NCBI GenBank assembly: GCA_017451735.1
Contig: JAFTNU010000078.1
Location: 1 to 35,754 of the forward strand
DNA from: Clostridia bacterium
GTDB lineage: Bacteria; Bacillota; Clostridia; Oscillospirales; CAG-272
Length of the DNA stretch: 35,754 nucleotides
Direction: 5' to 3'
Both the position numbers and the translations under genes were made by a program. The stretch's first letter is position 1. Every line of letters begins with the position of its first letter. Below are positions 10,717 through 18,905 of this stretch, piece after piece. The notes under the pieces are model-generated. The model searched no databases, had not been told where the DNA came from, and saw only the letters and a program-made list of their open reading frames with translations.

Positions 10717-10815
10717 CGTGCCGGGAGGGAAGACAACGGATCCCGGCGATGGGAATGGATCAATCATTTTGTCGCTTAGCAGTGCAAAAAATCTTTATTT
10801 TATTTGTAAAAAGCC

Positions 10816-10844
10816 TTGACTTTATCACTTTAACGTGGTAAAAT
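10816..10844 (+). promoter_or_regulatory. Sigma-A promoter of the his operon
   Basis: -35 TTGACT (10816-10821), 17-bp spacer, -10 TAAAAT (10839-10844). It is the only strong promoter between the ilvE terminator and yerC, and it leaves a leader of about 25 nt before the yerC ATG. Confidence 0.85.
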
Positions 10845-10852
10845 GATAAAGT
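10819..10852. promoter_or_regulatory. Operator-like 34-bp dyad over the his promoter
   Basis: Perfect 9-bp arms ACTTTATCA (10819-10827) and TGATAAAGT (10844-10852) enclose an inner TTTA/TAAA pair, so 14 of 17 symmetric positions match. The dyad spans the end of the -35, the entire spacer and the -10, so a bound protein would block RNA polymerase. The adjacent first gene encodes a TrpR-family DNA-binding protein, the obvious candidate ligand. TrpR-family regulators of this kind have been proposed as histidine repressors in Firmicutes, which fits; direct binding is inference. Confidence 0.7.
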
Positions 10853-10876
10853 AATTTTTTAAAGGCGGGTAATCGA

Positions 10877-11176
10877 ATGGACGCATTGCATACACCCGGG
10901 ATCGAGCGGTTCTATCGCGCGATCCTCGACCTCAAAACAGAAGAGGACTACGCCTCCTTTTTTGAGGATATCTGCACCATCAAGGAGCTGCAGGACATCG
11001 CTCAGCGGCTTGAAGTGGCCTTCATGCTTCACGGCGGTAAAAATTATCAGGAGATCTCGGCACTGACGGGGGCATCCACTGCTACCATCAGCCGTGTGAA
11101 AAAATGTCTGGTCTACGGCAGCGGAGGCTATCGTGAGGCACTCAGCCGTGCCGAGGAAAGGGGAGAAACCGAATGA
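10877..11176 (+). CDS. yerC: YerC/YecD family TrpR-related regulator (candidate his repressor)
   Basis: 99-residue all-helical protein of the TrpR superfamily (YerC/YecD branch). The helix-turn-helix is GKNYQEISALTGASTATISRVKKCL at about residues 54-78. It is the promoter-proximal gene of the histidine operon, its ATG follows AAAGGCGGG, and its TGA overlaps the hisZ ATG (ATGA). From family knowledge, such proteins have been proposed to repress his genes in response to histidine (name HisR used in comparative work). The dyad overlapping the promoter supports autoregulation. No ligand pocket can be judged from sequence. Confidence 0.88.
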   Translation: MDALHTPGIERFYRAILDLKTEEDYASFFEDICTIKELQDIAQRLEVAFMLHGGKNYQEISALTGASTATISRVKKCLVYGSGGYREALSRAEERGETE

Positions 11177-12288
11177 ATATCGAAGAATCGGTTCTGAAAA
11201 ACGACGAACGTATCGTGTTTCGTCTGCGCGCACTGTACCGTGCGTACGGTTACACGCAATACAAAATGAGCAAGTTTGAGGAGTATGACCTCTATGCCCG
11301 CAACAAGGATTTTCTGGTGTCGGATAACGTCATCACCTTTACCGATACCAACGGCAAGCTGATGGCCCTCAAGCCCGACGTGACGCTGTCCATCATCAAG
11401 AACAGCAAGGATGAGGGCGGGGTACAAAAGGTCTATTACGGCGAGAATGTTTATCGCATTTCCGGCGGCAGTCGCGCCTACCGCGAGATCATGCAGACAG
11501 GCCTTGAATGTATTGGCGATATCGACGATTACGCCATCACTGAGGTACTGACCCTGGCGGTCAAGAGCCTTGCCCGCATTTCCCCCGACTATGTACTGGA
11601 TATTTCTCACCTGGATATTGTTTCCGCTGTGATTGACGGCCTTGGCGTGGATGATGAGACCCGCGCGGCGTTGTTGTCTGCTGTGGGAGAGAAAAATCTT
11701 CACGGTATCACCGAGTTGGCTGAGGCGGCAGGTGTTCCCACACAAAAAGCGGAGGTCCTGCGTCGCTTGGTCTCCTTGCAGGGCAATCCCGACCGTGTGA
11801 TCCCGTCTCTGCGGGAGCTGGTGGGGAATACCCCCGCTCTGGAACGGCTTGCACGCATTGTGGGGGCATTGGATCAGTGCGGTTGCGGGGATAAGGTTCG
11901 CATTGATTTCTCGGTCATCAACGATATGAGCTACTATAACGGTATCGTTTTCAAGGGCTTTGTCAACGGGGTGCCTACAGGTGTACTGTCGGGCGGACAG
12001 TATGACCGCCTCATGCGTAAAATGGGGAAAAAATCCGATGCCATCGGCTTTGCCGTTTATATTGATGAATTGGAGCGCCTTTGCGAGAGCAAGCCCCGTT
12101 TTGATGTGGATACCGTTCTGTTGTACGGTGCCGATGCCGACCTGGGGGCCCTTTCGCGGGCAGTCGGATCGCTGACCGAGGCAGGAGAGAGCGTAACGGC
12201 ACAGCGTGCGGTGCCCGAAAAACTGAGATACAGACGCCTGATGCGCCTGACGGAAAGTGGGGTGGAGATCCTTGAAGACCATGCTTAA
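11173..12288 (+). CDS. hisZ: ATP phosphoribosyltransferase regulatory subunit
   Basis: 371-residue paralogue of the histidyl-tRNA synthetase catalytic domain that lacks aminoacylation function and forms a hetero-octamer with short HisG. HisRS-like traces are FTDTNGKLMALKPDVT (motif 2 region), QTGLECIG, YYNGIVFKGF and GVLSGGQYDRLM (motif 3 region). A genuine HisS would carry a C-terminal anticodon domain and be longer. It overlaps yerC by 4 nt and hisG by 8 nt, so it is translationally coupled to its partner. Confidence 0.92.
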   Translation: MNIEESVLKNDERIVFRLRALYRAYGYTQYKMSKFEEYDLYARNKDFLVSDNVITFTDTNGKLMALKPDVTLSIIKNSKDEGGVQKVYYGENVYRISGGSRAYREIMQTGLECIGDIDDYAITEVLTLAVKSLARISPDYVLDISHLDIVSAVIDGLGVDDETRAALLSAVGEKNLHGITELAEAAGVPTQKAEVLRRLVSLQGNPDRVIPSLRELVGNTPALERLARIVGALDQCGCGDKVRIDFSVINDMSYYNGIVFKGFVNGVPTGVLSGGQYDRLMRKMGKKSDAIGFAVYIDELERLCESKPRFDVDTVLLYGADADLGALSRAVGSLTEAGESVTAQRAVPEKLRYRRLMRLTESGVEILEDHA

Positions 12289-12910
12289 TGTGGCACTGCC
12301 CAAGGGCAGACTTGGCGAAAAGGTCTATGCCATGTTTGAAAAAGCGGGCTTTGAATGCCCCTCTATCAAAGAAAATAACCGCAAGCTGATTTTTGAAAAC
12401 GAGGCGGTCGGTGTTCGTTATTTCTGGGTAAAGCCCTCGGATGTAGCCATTTATGTCGAGCGCGGTGCCGCCGACATCGGTGTGGCGGGTAAGGATATCC
12501 TTCTGGAGTACGAGCCCGATGTTTACGAGCTCTTCGACCTGGATATAGGCAAGTGCCGTATGGCGGTGGCGGCAAAGAATGATTTCCGCGATGACCCGCA
12601 AAAGACGCTACGTGTGGCCACTAAATTTTCCAATATCGCAAGAAATTACTATGCGTCAAAGGGGCGCGATATCGATATCATCCATCTGAACGGCTCCATT
12701 GAGATCGCACCCATTCTGGGGCTTTCCGATGTGATCGTGGATATCGTTGAGACCGGTACGACCTTGAAGGAAAACAATCTTTCGGTGCAGGAGACCATCG
12801 TGCCCATCAGTGCCCGTCTCATTGCCAACAAGGCAAGCTACAAATTCAAAAGTGAACCCATCGAGGCCATTTTGCAAAGCCTTTCTAATATGGCGAAGGA
12901 GCAGAAATGA
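12281..12910 (+). CDS. hisG: ATP phosphoribosyltransferase, short catalytic form
   Basis: 209 residues, the short HisG without the C-terminal histidine-binding domain, which therefore needs HisZ. It catalyses the first step: ATP plus PRPP to phosphoribosyl-ATP. The start is the ATG at 12281 (MLNVALPKGRLGEK), inside the hisZ end; the open frame extends 24 nt further upstream from a GTG without a good ribosome site. Key segments are ALPKGRL (substrate loop) and the PRPP site DIVETGTTLKENNL. The short form is predicted to receive histidine feedback through HisZ. Confidence 0.95.
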   Translation: MLNVALPKGRLGEKVYAMFEKAGFECPSIKENNRKLIFENEAVGVRYFWVKPSDVAIYVERGAADIGVAGKDILLEYEPDVYELFDLDIGKCRMAVAAKNDFRDDPQKTLRVATKFSNIARNYYASKGRDIDIIHLNGSIEIAPILGLSDVIVDIVETGTTLKENNLSVQETIVPISARLIANKASYKFKSEPIEAILQSLSNMAKEQK

Positions 12911-14187
12911 TTAAAATTCTCAAATACGGTGAAGTGAAAAACAGTGAGATATTCGCCCGTGTCACTCCCGCCGTGGATGTAGAGGCCATCGTTGCCGATA
13001 TCATTGCCAACGTGCGCAAAAACGGCGACAAGGCCCTTTATGAATACTGTGAGAAATTCGATAAGGTAAAATTGGAGAGCCTGGCTGTCAGCGAGGCGGA
13101 GATCGAGGCGGCGGTTGCCGAGGTGCCCGAGGAATTTTTGCGCATTCTGCGTACGGCGGCAGAGAATATCCGCCACTTCCATGAAAAGCAGAAGCGAAAC
13201 AGCTTTATCATCAATGACCGTGACGGTATCGTCATGGGGCAGAAGATCATTCCCGTGGATCGGGCAGGTCTTTATGTCCCGGGCGGCACGGCGGCCTATC
13301 CCTCCACTGTTCTGATGGATTCCATTCCCGCCAAGATCGCGGGGGTGAAAAAGGTCGTCATGGTGACCCCGCCCGGCAAGGACGGAAGGGTCCCTGCGGT
13401 GATTCTGGCGGCCGCAAAAATCGCAGGCGTTGATCAAATTTTCAAGCTTGGCGGTGCACAGGCCATTGCCGCTCTTGCCTACGGCACCGAGAGTGTGCCC
13501 AAGGTGGATAAGATCGTGGGGCCGGGCAACGCCTTTGTGGCAGAGGCAAAAAAGCAGGTGTTCGGTACCGTTTCCATCGATATGATCGCAGGGCCCAGCG
13601 AAATTCTGGTGCTGGCCGACGGTACGGCCAATCCCCGTCACGTGGCGGCCGATCTGCTCTCGCAGGCAGAGCATGACAAGCTGGCCAGTGCCGTTCTGGT
13701 CACCGACTCCGAGTCGCTTGCCGTAGCCGTACAGGCCGAGATCGAGCGCCAGCTACCCCTGCTCACACGTGAGGAGATCGCCCGTGCTTCGATCGACAAC
13801 AATGGCAAGATCATCGTGGCGCCCGACCTGGTGAAGGGCATTGAAATCACCAACGAAATCGCTCCCGAGCACCTGGAGCTCTGCGTCGATAATCCCTTTG
13901 ATTACCTGGATCAGATCCGCCATGCAGGCTCGATCTTTATGGGTAAGAATTGTCCCGAGGCGCTGGGTGACTATCTGGCGGGTCCCAATCACACCCTGCC
14001 CACCAGCGGTACGGCCAAGTTCTCCAGCCCCTTGTCGGTGGATGATTTCGTCAAAAAGACCCAATACACCTATTTTACCCGAGATGCACTTTCCCGCGTG
14101 GCCGAGGATGTGGCGTATTTTGCCCGCAAGGAGGGCCTTACCGCCCATGCCAAAAGCGCCACCGTGCGCTTTGAGGAGGAAAAATGA
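12907..14187 (+). CDS. hisD: Histidinol dehydrogenase
   Basis: 426-residue zinc enzyme performing the last two oxidations, histidinol to histidine, with NAD+. Zinc and catalytic residues are in LLSQAEHDKLASAV, EIAPEHLEL (with the catalytic Glu/His pair) and GPNHTLPTSG. The NAD segment is VDKIVGPGNAFVAEAKKQVFG. It starts in ATGA overlap with hisG and ends in ATGA overlap with hisC. Full length, no anomalies. Confidence 0.97.
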   Translation: MIKILKYGEVKNSEIFARVTPAVDVEAIVADIIANVRKNGDKALYEYCEKFDKVKLESLAVSEAEIEAAVAEVPEEFLRILRTAAENIRHFHEKQKRNSFIINDRDGIVMGQKIIPVDRAGLYVPGGTAAYPSTVLMDSIPAKIAGVKKVVMVTPPGKDGRVPAVILAAAKIAGVDQIFKLGGAQAIAALAYGTESVPKVDKIVGPGNAFVAEAKKQVFGTVSIDMIAGPSEILVLADGTANPRHVAADLLSQAEHDKLASAVLVTDSESLAVAVQAEIERQLPLLTREEIARASIDNNGKIIVAPDLVKGIEITNEIAPEHLELCVDNPFDYLDQIRHAGSIFMGKNCPEALGDYLAGPNHTLPTSGTAKFSSPLSVDDFVKKTQYTYFTRDALSRVAEDVAYFARKEGLTAHAKSATVRFEEEK

Positions 14188-15248
14188 GCAGATTTTTCAG
14201 CGAAAAATTCGCCAACTTAACTCCATACACGCCGGGGGAACAGCCCCGCGAGCGGCGTTATATCAAATTGAATACCAACGAGTCGCCCTTTCCGCCTTCC
14301 GAAAAGGCACTGCAGGCGGCGGCCGAGGCGGCCAACAATCTCCAGCTCTATTCCGACCCAACCTGTAAGATGTTGGCTGAAAAAGTGGCGGAACGGTATG
14401 GGATTTCCCCCAATGAGGTGATCCTTGTCAACGGGTCTGACGAGGTATTGAACTTTGCCTTCATGGCCTTTTGCGACAAGACCCATCCTGCCGCCTTTCC
14501 CGACATTACCTACGGCTTTTACAAGGTTTTTGCCGAGCTGCACGGTATCCCTTATGAGGAGATTCCACTGCGGGCCGATTTTTCAGTGAGTGTGGAGGAT
14601 TATATCGGCATCAACAAGACCATCTTTATTGCCAATCCCAATGCGCCCACAGGTAAGACGCTGAGCCCTGCCGAGATCGAGCGGATCCTTGTGGGCAACC
14701 CCGACAACGTGGTGATCATCGACGAAGCGTACGTGGATTTCGGCGGTGAGAGCTGTGTTCCCCTCATTCACAAGTATGAGAATCTCCTGGTTACGCAGAC
14801 CTTTTCCAAATCCCGCTCCATGGCAGGGGCACGTCTGGGATTTGGCATCGGGTGCGAAAAGCTGGTCGCCGATCTGCACACCATCCGATATTCCACCAAC
14901 CCCTATAATGTCAATTCCATGACGATGGCGGCGGGCTACGGTGTGATGTGTGATGAAGCATATACACAAAAAAACTGCCAAACGGTATGCGAAAACCGCG
15001 CATTTGCCGTTGCGGAGCTGAAAAAGCTCGGCTTTGAAATGACTGATTCCAAGGCTAATTTCATTTTTGCAAGGCACCCCGCAATCGACGGCGGAGAGCT
15101 TTACACCAAGCTGAAGGAACGGGGTATTTTGGTTCGTCATTTTGAAAAGCCCCGTATCAGTGAGTACAATCGCATCACTGTCGGCTCCCGTCGGGAAATG
15201 GAAGCCCTGCTCGAGGCCGTGCGGCAGATATTGGAGGAAAAGAAATGA
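14184..15248 (+). CDS. hisC: Histidinol-phosphate aminotransferase
   Basis: 354-residue fold-type I aminotransferase, transferring nitrogen from glutamate to imidazole-acetol phosphate. PLP-binding residues are ANPNAPTG (150-157), DEAYVDF (Asp180, Tyr183), the Schiff-base Lys209 in TFSKSRSMAGARLG, and the C-terminal NRITVGSRREM arginine site. The N-terminal KLNTNESPFPPS is characteristic of HisC. It overlaps both neighbours by 4 nt. Confidence 0.95.
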   Translation: MSRFFSEKFANLTPYTPGEQPRERRYIKLNTNESPFPPSEKALQAAAEAANNLQLYSDPTCKMLAEKVAERYGISPNEVILVNGSDEVLNFAFMAFCDKTHPAAFPDITYGFYKVFAELHGIPYEEIPLRADFSVSVEDYIGINKTIFIANPNAPTGKTLSPAEIERILVGNPDNVVIIDEAYVDFGGESCVPLIHKYENLLVTQTFSKSRSMAGARLGFGIGCEKLVADLHTIRYSTNPYNVNSMTMAAGYGVMCDEAYTQKNCQTVCENRAFAVAELKKLGFEMTDSKANFIFARHPAIDGGELYTKLKERGILVRHFEKPRISEYNRITVGSRREMEALLEAVRQILEEKK

Positions 15249-15832
15249 GAAGTGCGGAGATCAAGCGCGATACCGCTGAAACCAAGATAACGCTCTCCCT
15301 GAATCTGGATGGGAAGGGTTGTGCAAAAATCGATACAGGTTGCGGTTTTCTTGACCATATGCTCACATTATTCGCAGGGCACGGCAAGTTTGACCTGACC
15401 GTGAGTTGCAAGGGAGACATCCATGTGGATGACCACCACACCGTTGAGGATGTGGGCATCGTACTGGGGCAGGTAGTGGCTACCGCCCTTGGAAGCAAAA
15501 AAGGAATCACCCGTTACGGCACAGTGACCATCCCTATGGATGAGGCCCTGGTCATGTGTGCGCTCGACCTTTCGGGCCGGTGCGGGTACTACGGCCAGTT
15601 GAATGTTCCTGCCCAAAAGGTGGGGCGCTTTGACACCGAGCTGGTGGCGGAATTCTTCCAGGCCTTTACCCGTACTGCCGCCGCAACATTACATTTTGTA
15701 CAATTTGCCGGCAGCAACTCCCATCACATCATAGAAGGAGCCTTCAAGGCCTTTGGCAGGGCATTGCGCACTGCGGTGCGGATTGACCCGGATTTTGCGG
15801 ATGAGATTCCTTCTACGAAAGGGGTGCTCTGA
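15245..15832 (+). CDS. hisB: Imidazoleglycerol-phosphate dehydratase
   Basis: 195-residue monofunctional IGPD. It does not carry the phosphatase domain fused to HisB in enterobacteria. The two manganese-binding repeats are visible: GFLDHML with DDHHTVEDVGI in the first half, and NSHHIIEGAFKAFGRAL near the C-terminus. It begins in ATGA overlap with hisC, and its TGA shares one base with the hisH ATG (TGATG). Confidence 0.96.
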   Translation: MRSAEIKRDTAETKITLSLNLDGKGCAKIDTGCGFLDHMLTLFAGHGKFDLTVSCKGDIHVDDHHTVEDVGIVLGQVVATALGSKKGITRYGTVTIPMDEALVMCALDLSGRCGYYGQLNVPAQKVGRFDTELVAEFFQAFTRTAAATLHFVQFAGSNSHHIIEGAFKAFGRALRTAVRIDPDFADEIPSTKGVL

Positions 15833-16449
15833 TGGTCGCCATTGTAGATTACGGCGTGGGTAATCTCTTTTCCCTTGGCTCCTCCTTCCGCTCGATCGGA
15901 GTGGAAACGGTGGTGACCTCCGATCCCACGGTTCTGAAAAAAGCAGACCGTATCGTTCTTCCCGGAGTAGGTGCCTTTGGCGACGCGGCGAAAAAGCTGC
16001 GTGATTCGGGACTTGCGGAGGTGGTGGTGGCCGAGGCCCGGGCGGGTAAGCCGCTTCTTGGTATCTGCCTTGGTATGCAGCTGCTTTTTGAAAAAAGCTT
16101 TGAGTATGGCGAGCACCCGGGCCTTGGATTGATCAAGGGTGAGGTGCGTCCCATTGCCGAGGTGATCCCCACAGATCTGAAGATCCCGCACATCGGCTGG
16201 AATGCCCTGCATTTCGGTGCCCGTCGGCATCCTCTTTTCCGCTATATCGAGGAAGGCGACTGCGTTTACTTCGTCCATTCCTTCTACGGCGCACGCTGTG
16301 AGGAATCGGTGATCGCCACTGCTGAATACGGAGCCGAGCTGACTGCCGCCGTGGCATATGAAAATGTATACGGTTGCCAATTTCATCCCGAAAAAAGCGG
16401 TGAGGTCGGCATGAAAATTCTGCGCGCATTTTGCGAGAAGGAGGCTTGA
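15832..16449 (+). CDS. hisH: Imidazole glycerol phosphate synthase, glutaminase subunit
   Basis: 205-residue class I glutamine amidotransferase that feeds ammonia to HisF. The catalytic triad is Cys79 in LGICLGMQ, with His185 and Glu187 in CQFHPEKSG. The oxyanion-strand segment LPGVGAF is at 43-49. It lies two genes ahead of hisF, with only hisA between them. Confidence 0.96.
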   Translation: MVAIVDYGVGNLFSLGSSFRSIGVETVVTSDPTVLKKADRIVLPGVGAFGDAAKKLRDSGLAEVVVAEARAGKPLLGICLGMQLLFEKSFEYGEHPGLGLIKGEVRPIAEVIPTDLKIPHIGWNALHFGARRHPLFRYIEEGDCVYFVHSFYGARCEESVIATAEYGAELTAAVAYENVYGCQFHPEKSGEVGMKILRAFCEKEA

Positions 16450-16451
16450 CG

Positions 16452-17165
16452 GTGTTTATTTTTCCTGCAATTGACCTCTTTGAGGGAAAGGCCGTTCGGC
16501 TTTACAAGGGCGACTATGCGCAAATGACGGTTTATCATGAGAATCCCCTTGCGGTGGCCAAGGATTTTGCCGCAGCCGGGGCCAAGTATCTTCATGTAGT
16601 CGATCTGGAGGGCGCCCGAAGCGGTGAGACCCCTAATCTTGATACCGTATCGGCTTTGGCCCAAAAGTCGGGACTTTTTACCGAGGTGGGCGGAGGTATC
16701 CGCAGTATGGCGGTGGTCGATCGCTACCTCTCGGCGGGGGTACATCGGGTGATCCTCGGTACTGCCGCCGTGACAGATGAGTCCTTTCTCAAGGAGGCTC
16801 TTGCCAAATACGGTGAGCGGATCGCCGTGGGCGTTGATATCAAGGATGGTTTTGTAGCCATCAAGGGCTGGACCGAGAAATCGAATTTGGATGCCTTTGA
16901 CTTCTGTGCCAAAATGGAGCGCTTGGGTGTGAGAACGATCATCTGTACCGATATTTCCAAGGACGGAGCCATGAAGGGGGCCAATCATGAGCTTTACCGC
17001 GCACTTTCCGAGCGGTTCGGCCTTGACATCATCGCCTCGGGCGGTGTATCCTCCATGGAAGATGTACGCAAGCTGGCGGCGCAAGGGCTTTACGGCGCCA
17101 TCATCGGCAAGGCCTACTATACCGGCGCGATCGATCTCGCCGCGGCGATCGAGGTGGCAAAATGA
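16452..17165 (+). CDS. hisA: ProFAR isomerase (phosphoribosylformimino-5-aminoimidazole carboxamide ribotide isomerase)
   Basis: 237-residue (beta/alpha)8 isomerase (Amadori rearrangement). The start is a GTG at 16452, 7 nt after AAGGAGG (16438-16444). With this start the catalytic aspartates fall at the canonical positions, Asp8 in FPAIDLFEGKAVRL and Asp129 in VGVDIKDG; upstream TTG alternatives sit at or before the ribosome site. Half-barrel phosphate loops are EVGGGIR and IASGGVSS. It overlaps hisF by 4 nt. Confidence 0.95.
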   Translation: MFIFPAIDLFEGKAVRLYKGDYAQMTVYHENPLAVAKDFAAAGAKYLHVVDLEGARSGETPNLDTVSALAQKSGLFTEVGGGIRSMAVVDRYLSAGVHRVILGTAAVTDESFLKEALAKYGERIAVGVDIKDGFVAIKGWTEKSNLDAFDFCAKMERLGVRTIICTDISKDGAMKGANHELYRALSERFGLDIIASGGVSSMEDVRKLAAQGLYGAIIGKAYYTGAIDLAAAIEVAK

Positions 17166-17932
17166 TTACAAAAAGAATTATTCCATGCCTTGACGTGAAG
17201 AACGGACGGGTGGTCAAGGGCGTGAATTTCGAGGGGCTGAACGATGTTTCTTCCCCGGTGGAGCTGGCCCGTTACTATAGCGAGAACGGCGCCGACGAGC
17301 TGGTATTCTATGATATCACCGCATCCTTTGAGGGGCGCGCCCTGTTCACCGACATTCTGCGCGAGGTGGCATCTACCATTTTTATTCCCTTGACGGTGGG
17401 CGGCGGTATCAATACCGTAGAGGACTTCGATCGGGTGCTCAAATGCGGTGCCGATAAGGTCAGCGTCAATTCGGGCGCCATCCGTAACCCCGATCTGGTG
17501 GGCGAGGCGGCAAAGCGCTACGGCGACCAGTGCGTGGTGCTCTCGGTGGATGTCAAGCGCGTTGACGGCGTCTTTCGTGTCTTTGCCAAGGGCGGCAGAG
17601 AGAACACGGGGATGGAGGCCATTTCTTGGATCAAGCGCTGCGTTGATGCGGGAGCCGGTGAGGTGGTGGTCAATTCCATTGACACCGACGGCGTGAAGAA
17701 GGGCTTCGATCTTGAAATGCTGGATGCGGTCTGCAATGCGGTGTCGGTTCCTGTTATCGCCTCGGGCGGAGCAGGTTGTATCGACCATTTTACAAAGCTG
17801 TTCCAAGCGATCCCCACCATCGATGCAGGGCTTGCCGCATCGATCTTCCACTTCGGAGAGGTGAAAATTTCCGATCTCAAAAATACACTTGCTAAGGAGG
17901 GCATCCCCATGCGCATCGTGCGGCTGGGGTAA
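17162..17932 (+). CDS. hisF: Imidazole glycerol phosphate synthase, cyclase subunit
   Basis: 256-residue (beta/alpha)8 cyclase that joins PRFAR and HisH-derived ammonia to give IGP plus AICAR. The catalytic Asp11 ([15 protein letters not shown]) and Asp130 (SVDVKR) are in place. Phosphate loops are TVGGGIN and ASGGAG. The C-terminus ends MRIVRLG, close to the family norm. It is 5 bp before hisIE. Confidence 0.97.
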   Translation: MITKRIIPCLDVKNGRVVKGVNFEGLNDVSSPVELARYYSENGADELVFYDITASFEGRALFTDILREVASTIFIPLTVGGGINTVEDFDRVLKCGADKVSVNSGAIRNPDLVGEAAKRYGDQCVVLSVDVKRVDGVFRVFAKGGRENTGMEAISWIKRCVDAGAGEVVVNSIDTDGVKKGFDLEMLDAVCNAVSVPVIASGGAGCIDHFTKLFQAIPTIDAGLAASIFHFGEVKISDLKNTLAKEGIPMRIVRLG

Positions 17933-17937
17933 ACGGT

Positions 17938-18597
17938 ATGAAAAGTAATATTAATATTGACGAGCTGAAATTTGACGAGAAGGGTCTGATCCCCGCCATT
18001 GTGGTGGATGCCATTACCAAGCAGGTACTGACCCTTGCCTATATGAACAAGGAGAGCCTGCAGATCTCTCTGGAGAAGGAGCTGACCTGCTTCTGGAGCC
18101 GCTCCCGTCAGGAGCTCTGGCTCAAGGGTGAGACCAGCAAGAATTACCAGCATATCGTTTCGATTACCGCGGATTGCGACAAGGATGCGCTGGTGGTCAT
18201 GGTCGAGCCCGACGGCCCCGCCTGCCATCTTGGTACCACCTCCTGCTTTACAAACACGGTGGCAGAGAGCGAGGAGCGCCATGAGTTTTCCTACCGGGGA
18301 CTGATGAAGCTGATCGAGGGCAGAAAGACGGAGAAGAAGGAGGGCTCCTATACGACCTATCTTTTTGAGAAGGGAATCGACAAAATTCTCAAAAAGGTGG
18401 GCGAGGAATCCACAGAGGTGATCATCGCCGGTAAGGCCAATGACAAAAAGGAAACGATCTATGAGATCGCCGATCTTGCCTACCACGTGATGGTACTGAT
18501 GATCGAAATGGGGATCTCTCTGGAGGATATCCATAAGGAGCTGGCCTCTCGCCATGTGATCGACCACAAGGTCAAGCAAGAGAAAATGACAAAGTAA
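17938..18597 (+). CDS. hisI: Bifunctional phosphoribosyl-AMP cyclohydrolase / phosphoribosyl-ATP pyrophosphatase
   Basis: 219-residue HisIE fusion catalysing the second and third steps. Residues 1-115 are the cyclohydrolase: DCDKDAL (Asp79, Asp81, Asp83 for Mg) and zinc ligands Cys80, Cys96 and Cys103 in [11 protein letters not shown]. Residues of about 118-205 are the pyrophosphatase, with [15 protein letters not shown] carrying the MazG-like glutamates. It is the last his gene; a terminator follows 12 bp after the stop. A hisN- or hisK-type phosphatase is not in the operon. Confidence 0.96.
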   Translation: MKSNINIDELKFDEKGLIPAIVVDAITKQVLTLAYMNKESLQISLEKELTCFWSRSRQELWLKGETSKNYQHIVSITADCDKDALVVMVEPDGPACHLGTTSCFTNTVAESEERHEFSYRGLMKLIEGRKTEKKEGSYTTYLFEKGIDKILKKVGEESTEVIIAGKANDKKETIYEIADLAYHVMVLMIEMGISLEDIHKELASRHVIDHKVKQEKMTK

Positions 18598-18609
18598 CAA
18601 GAATAACCT

Positions 18610-18640
18610 TTCCCCGCCATGCAAATGGCGGGGAATTTTT
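18610..18640 (+). terminator. Rho-independent terminator of the his operon
   Basis: Perfect 11-bp stem TTCCCCGCCAT with ATGGCGGGGAA around a GCAA tetraloop (18610-18635), followed by five T (18636-18640). Confidence 0.93.
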
Positions 18641-18888
18641 ATGCCCCTTTGCGAGAGAATTCGGAAAAATAGAAAAAAGTCGGTTGCGGTCGGTAAAAAT
18701 CTGAAAATAAAGGAAACAAAAAATAGAAATCGAATCGATAAAAATTAGAAAATGATAAAATGATTTTGGAAATAGTGTTTTAACGCGTGAAAGGTCGTCT
18801 TTTGCGGCGTTGTATTCTTGCCCAAACAGAATTTGCATGCTGTCTCTTTTCTTTTGTTCGCGATTGTGGTATACTGATAAAAGGAAAT
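18641..18888 (+). other. A-rich purine-skewed spacer with extended -10 promoter
   Basis: Bases 18657-18780 are strikingly A and purine rich on the + strand, with no credible ORF or dyad. Near the end, TGG-TATACT (18867-18875) forms an extended -10 element. No good -35 stands 16-18 bp upstream, so the promoter is tentative. It would give a short leader ahead of AGGAGG (18893-18898) and the next gene. Confidence 0.45.
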
Positions 18889-18905
18889 GAAAAGGAGGGC
18901 GTGCC

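Noticed and set aside
11173-12288. hisZ as a true histidyl-tRNA synthetase
   Set aside because: The protein is short, lacks the anticodon-binding domain and is coupled to a short HisG, which requires HisZ.
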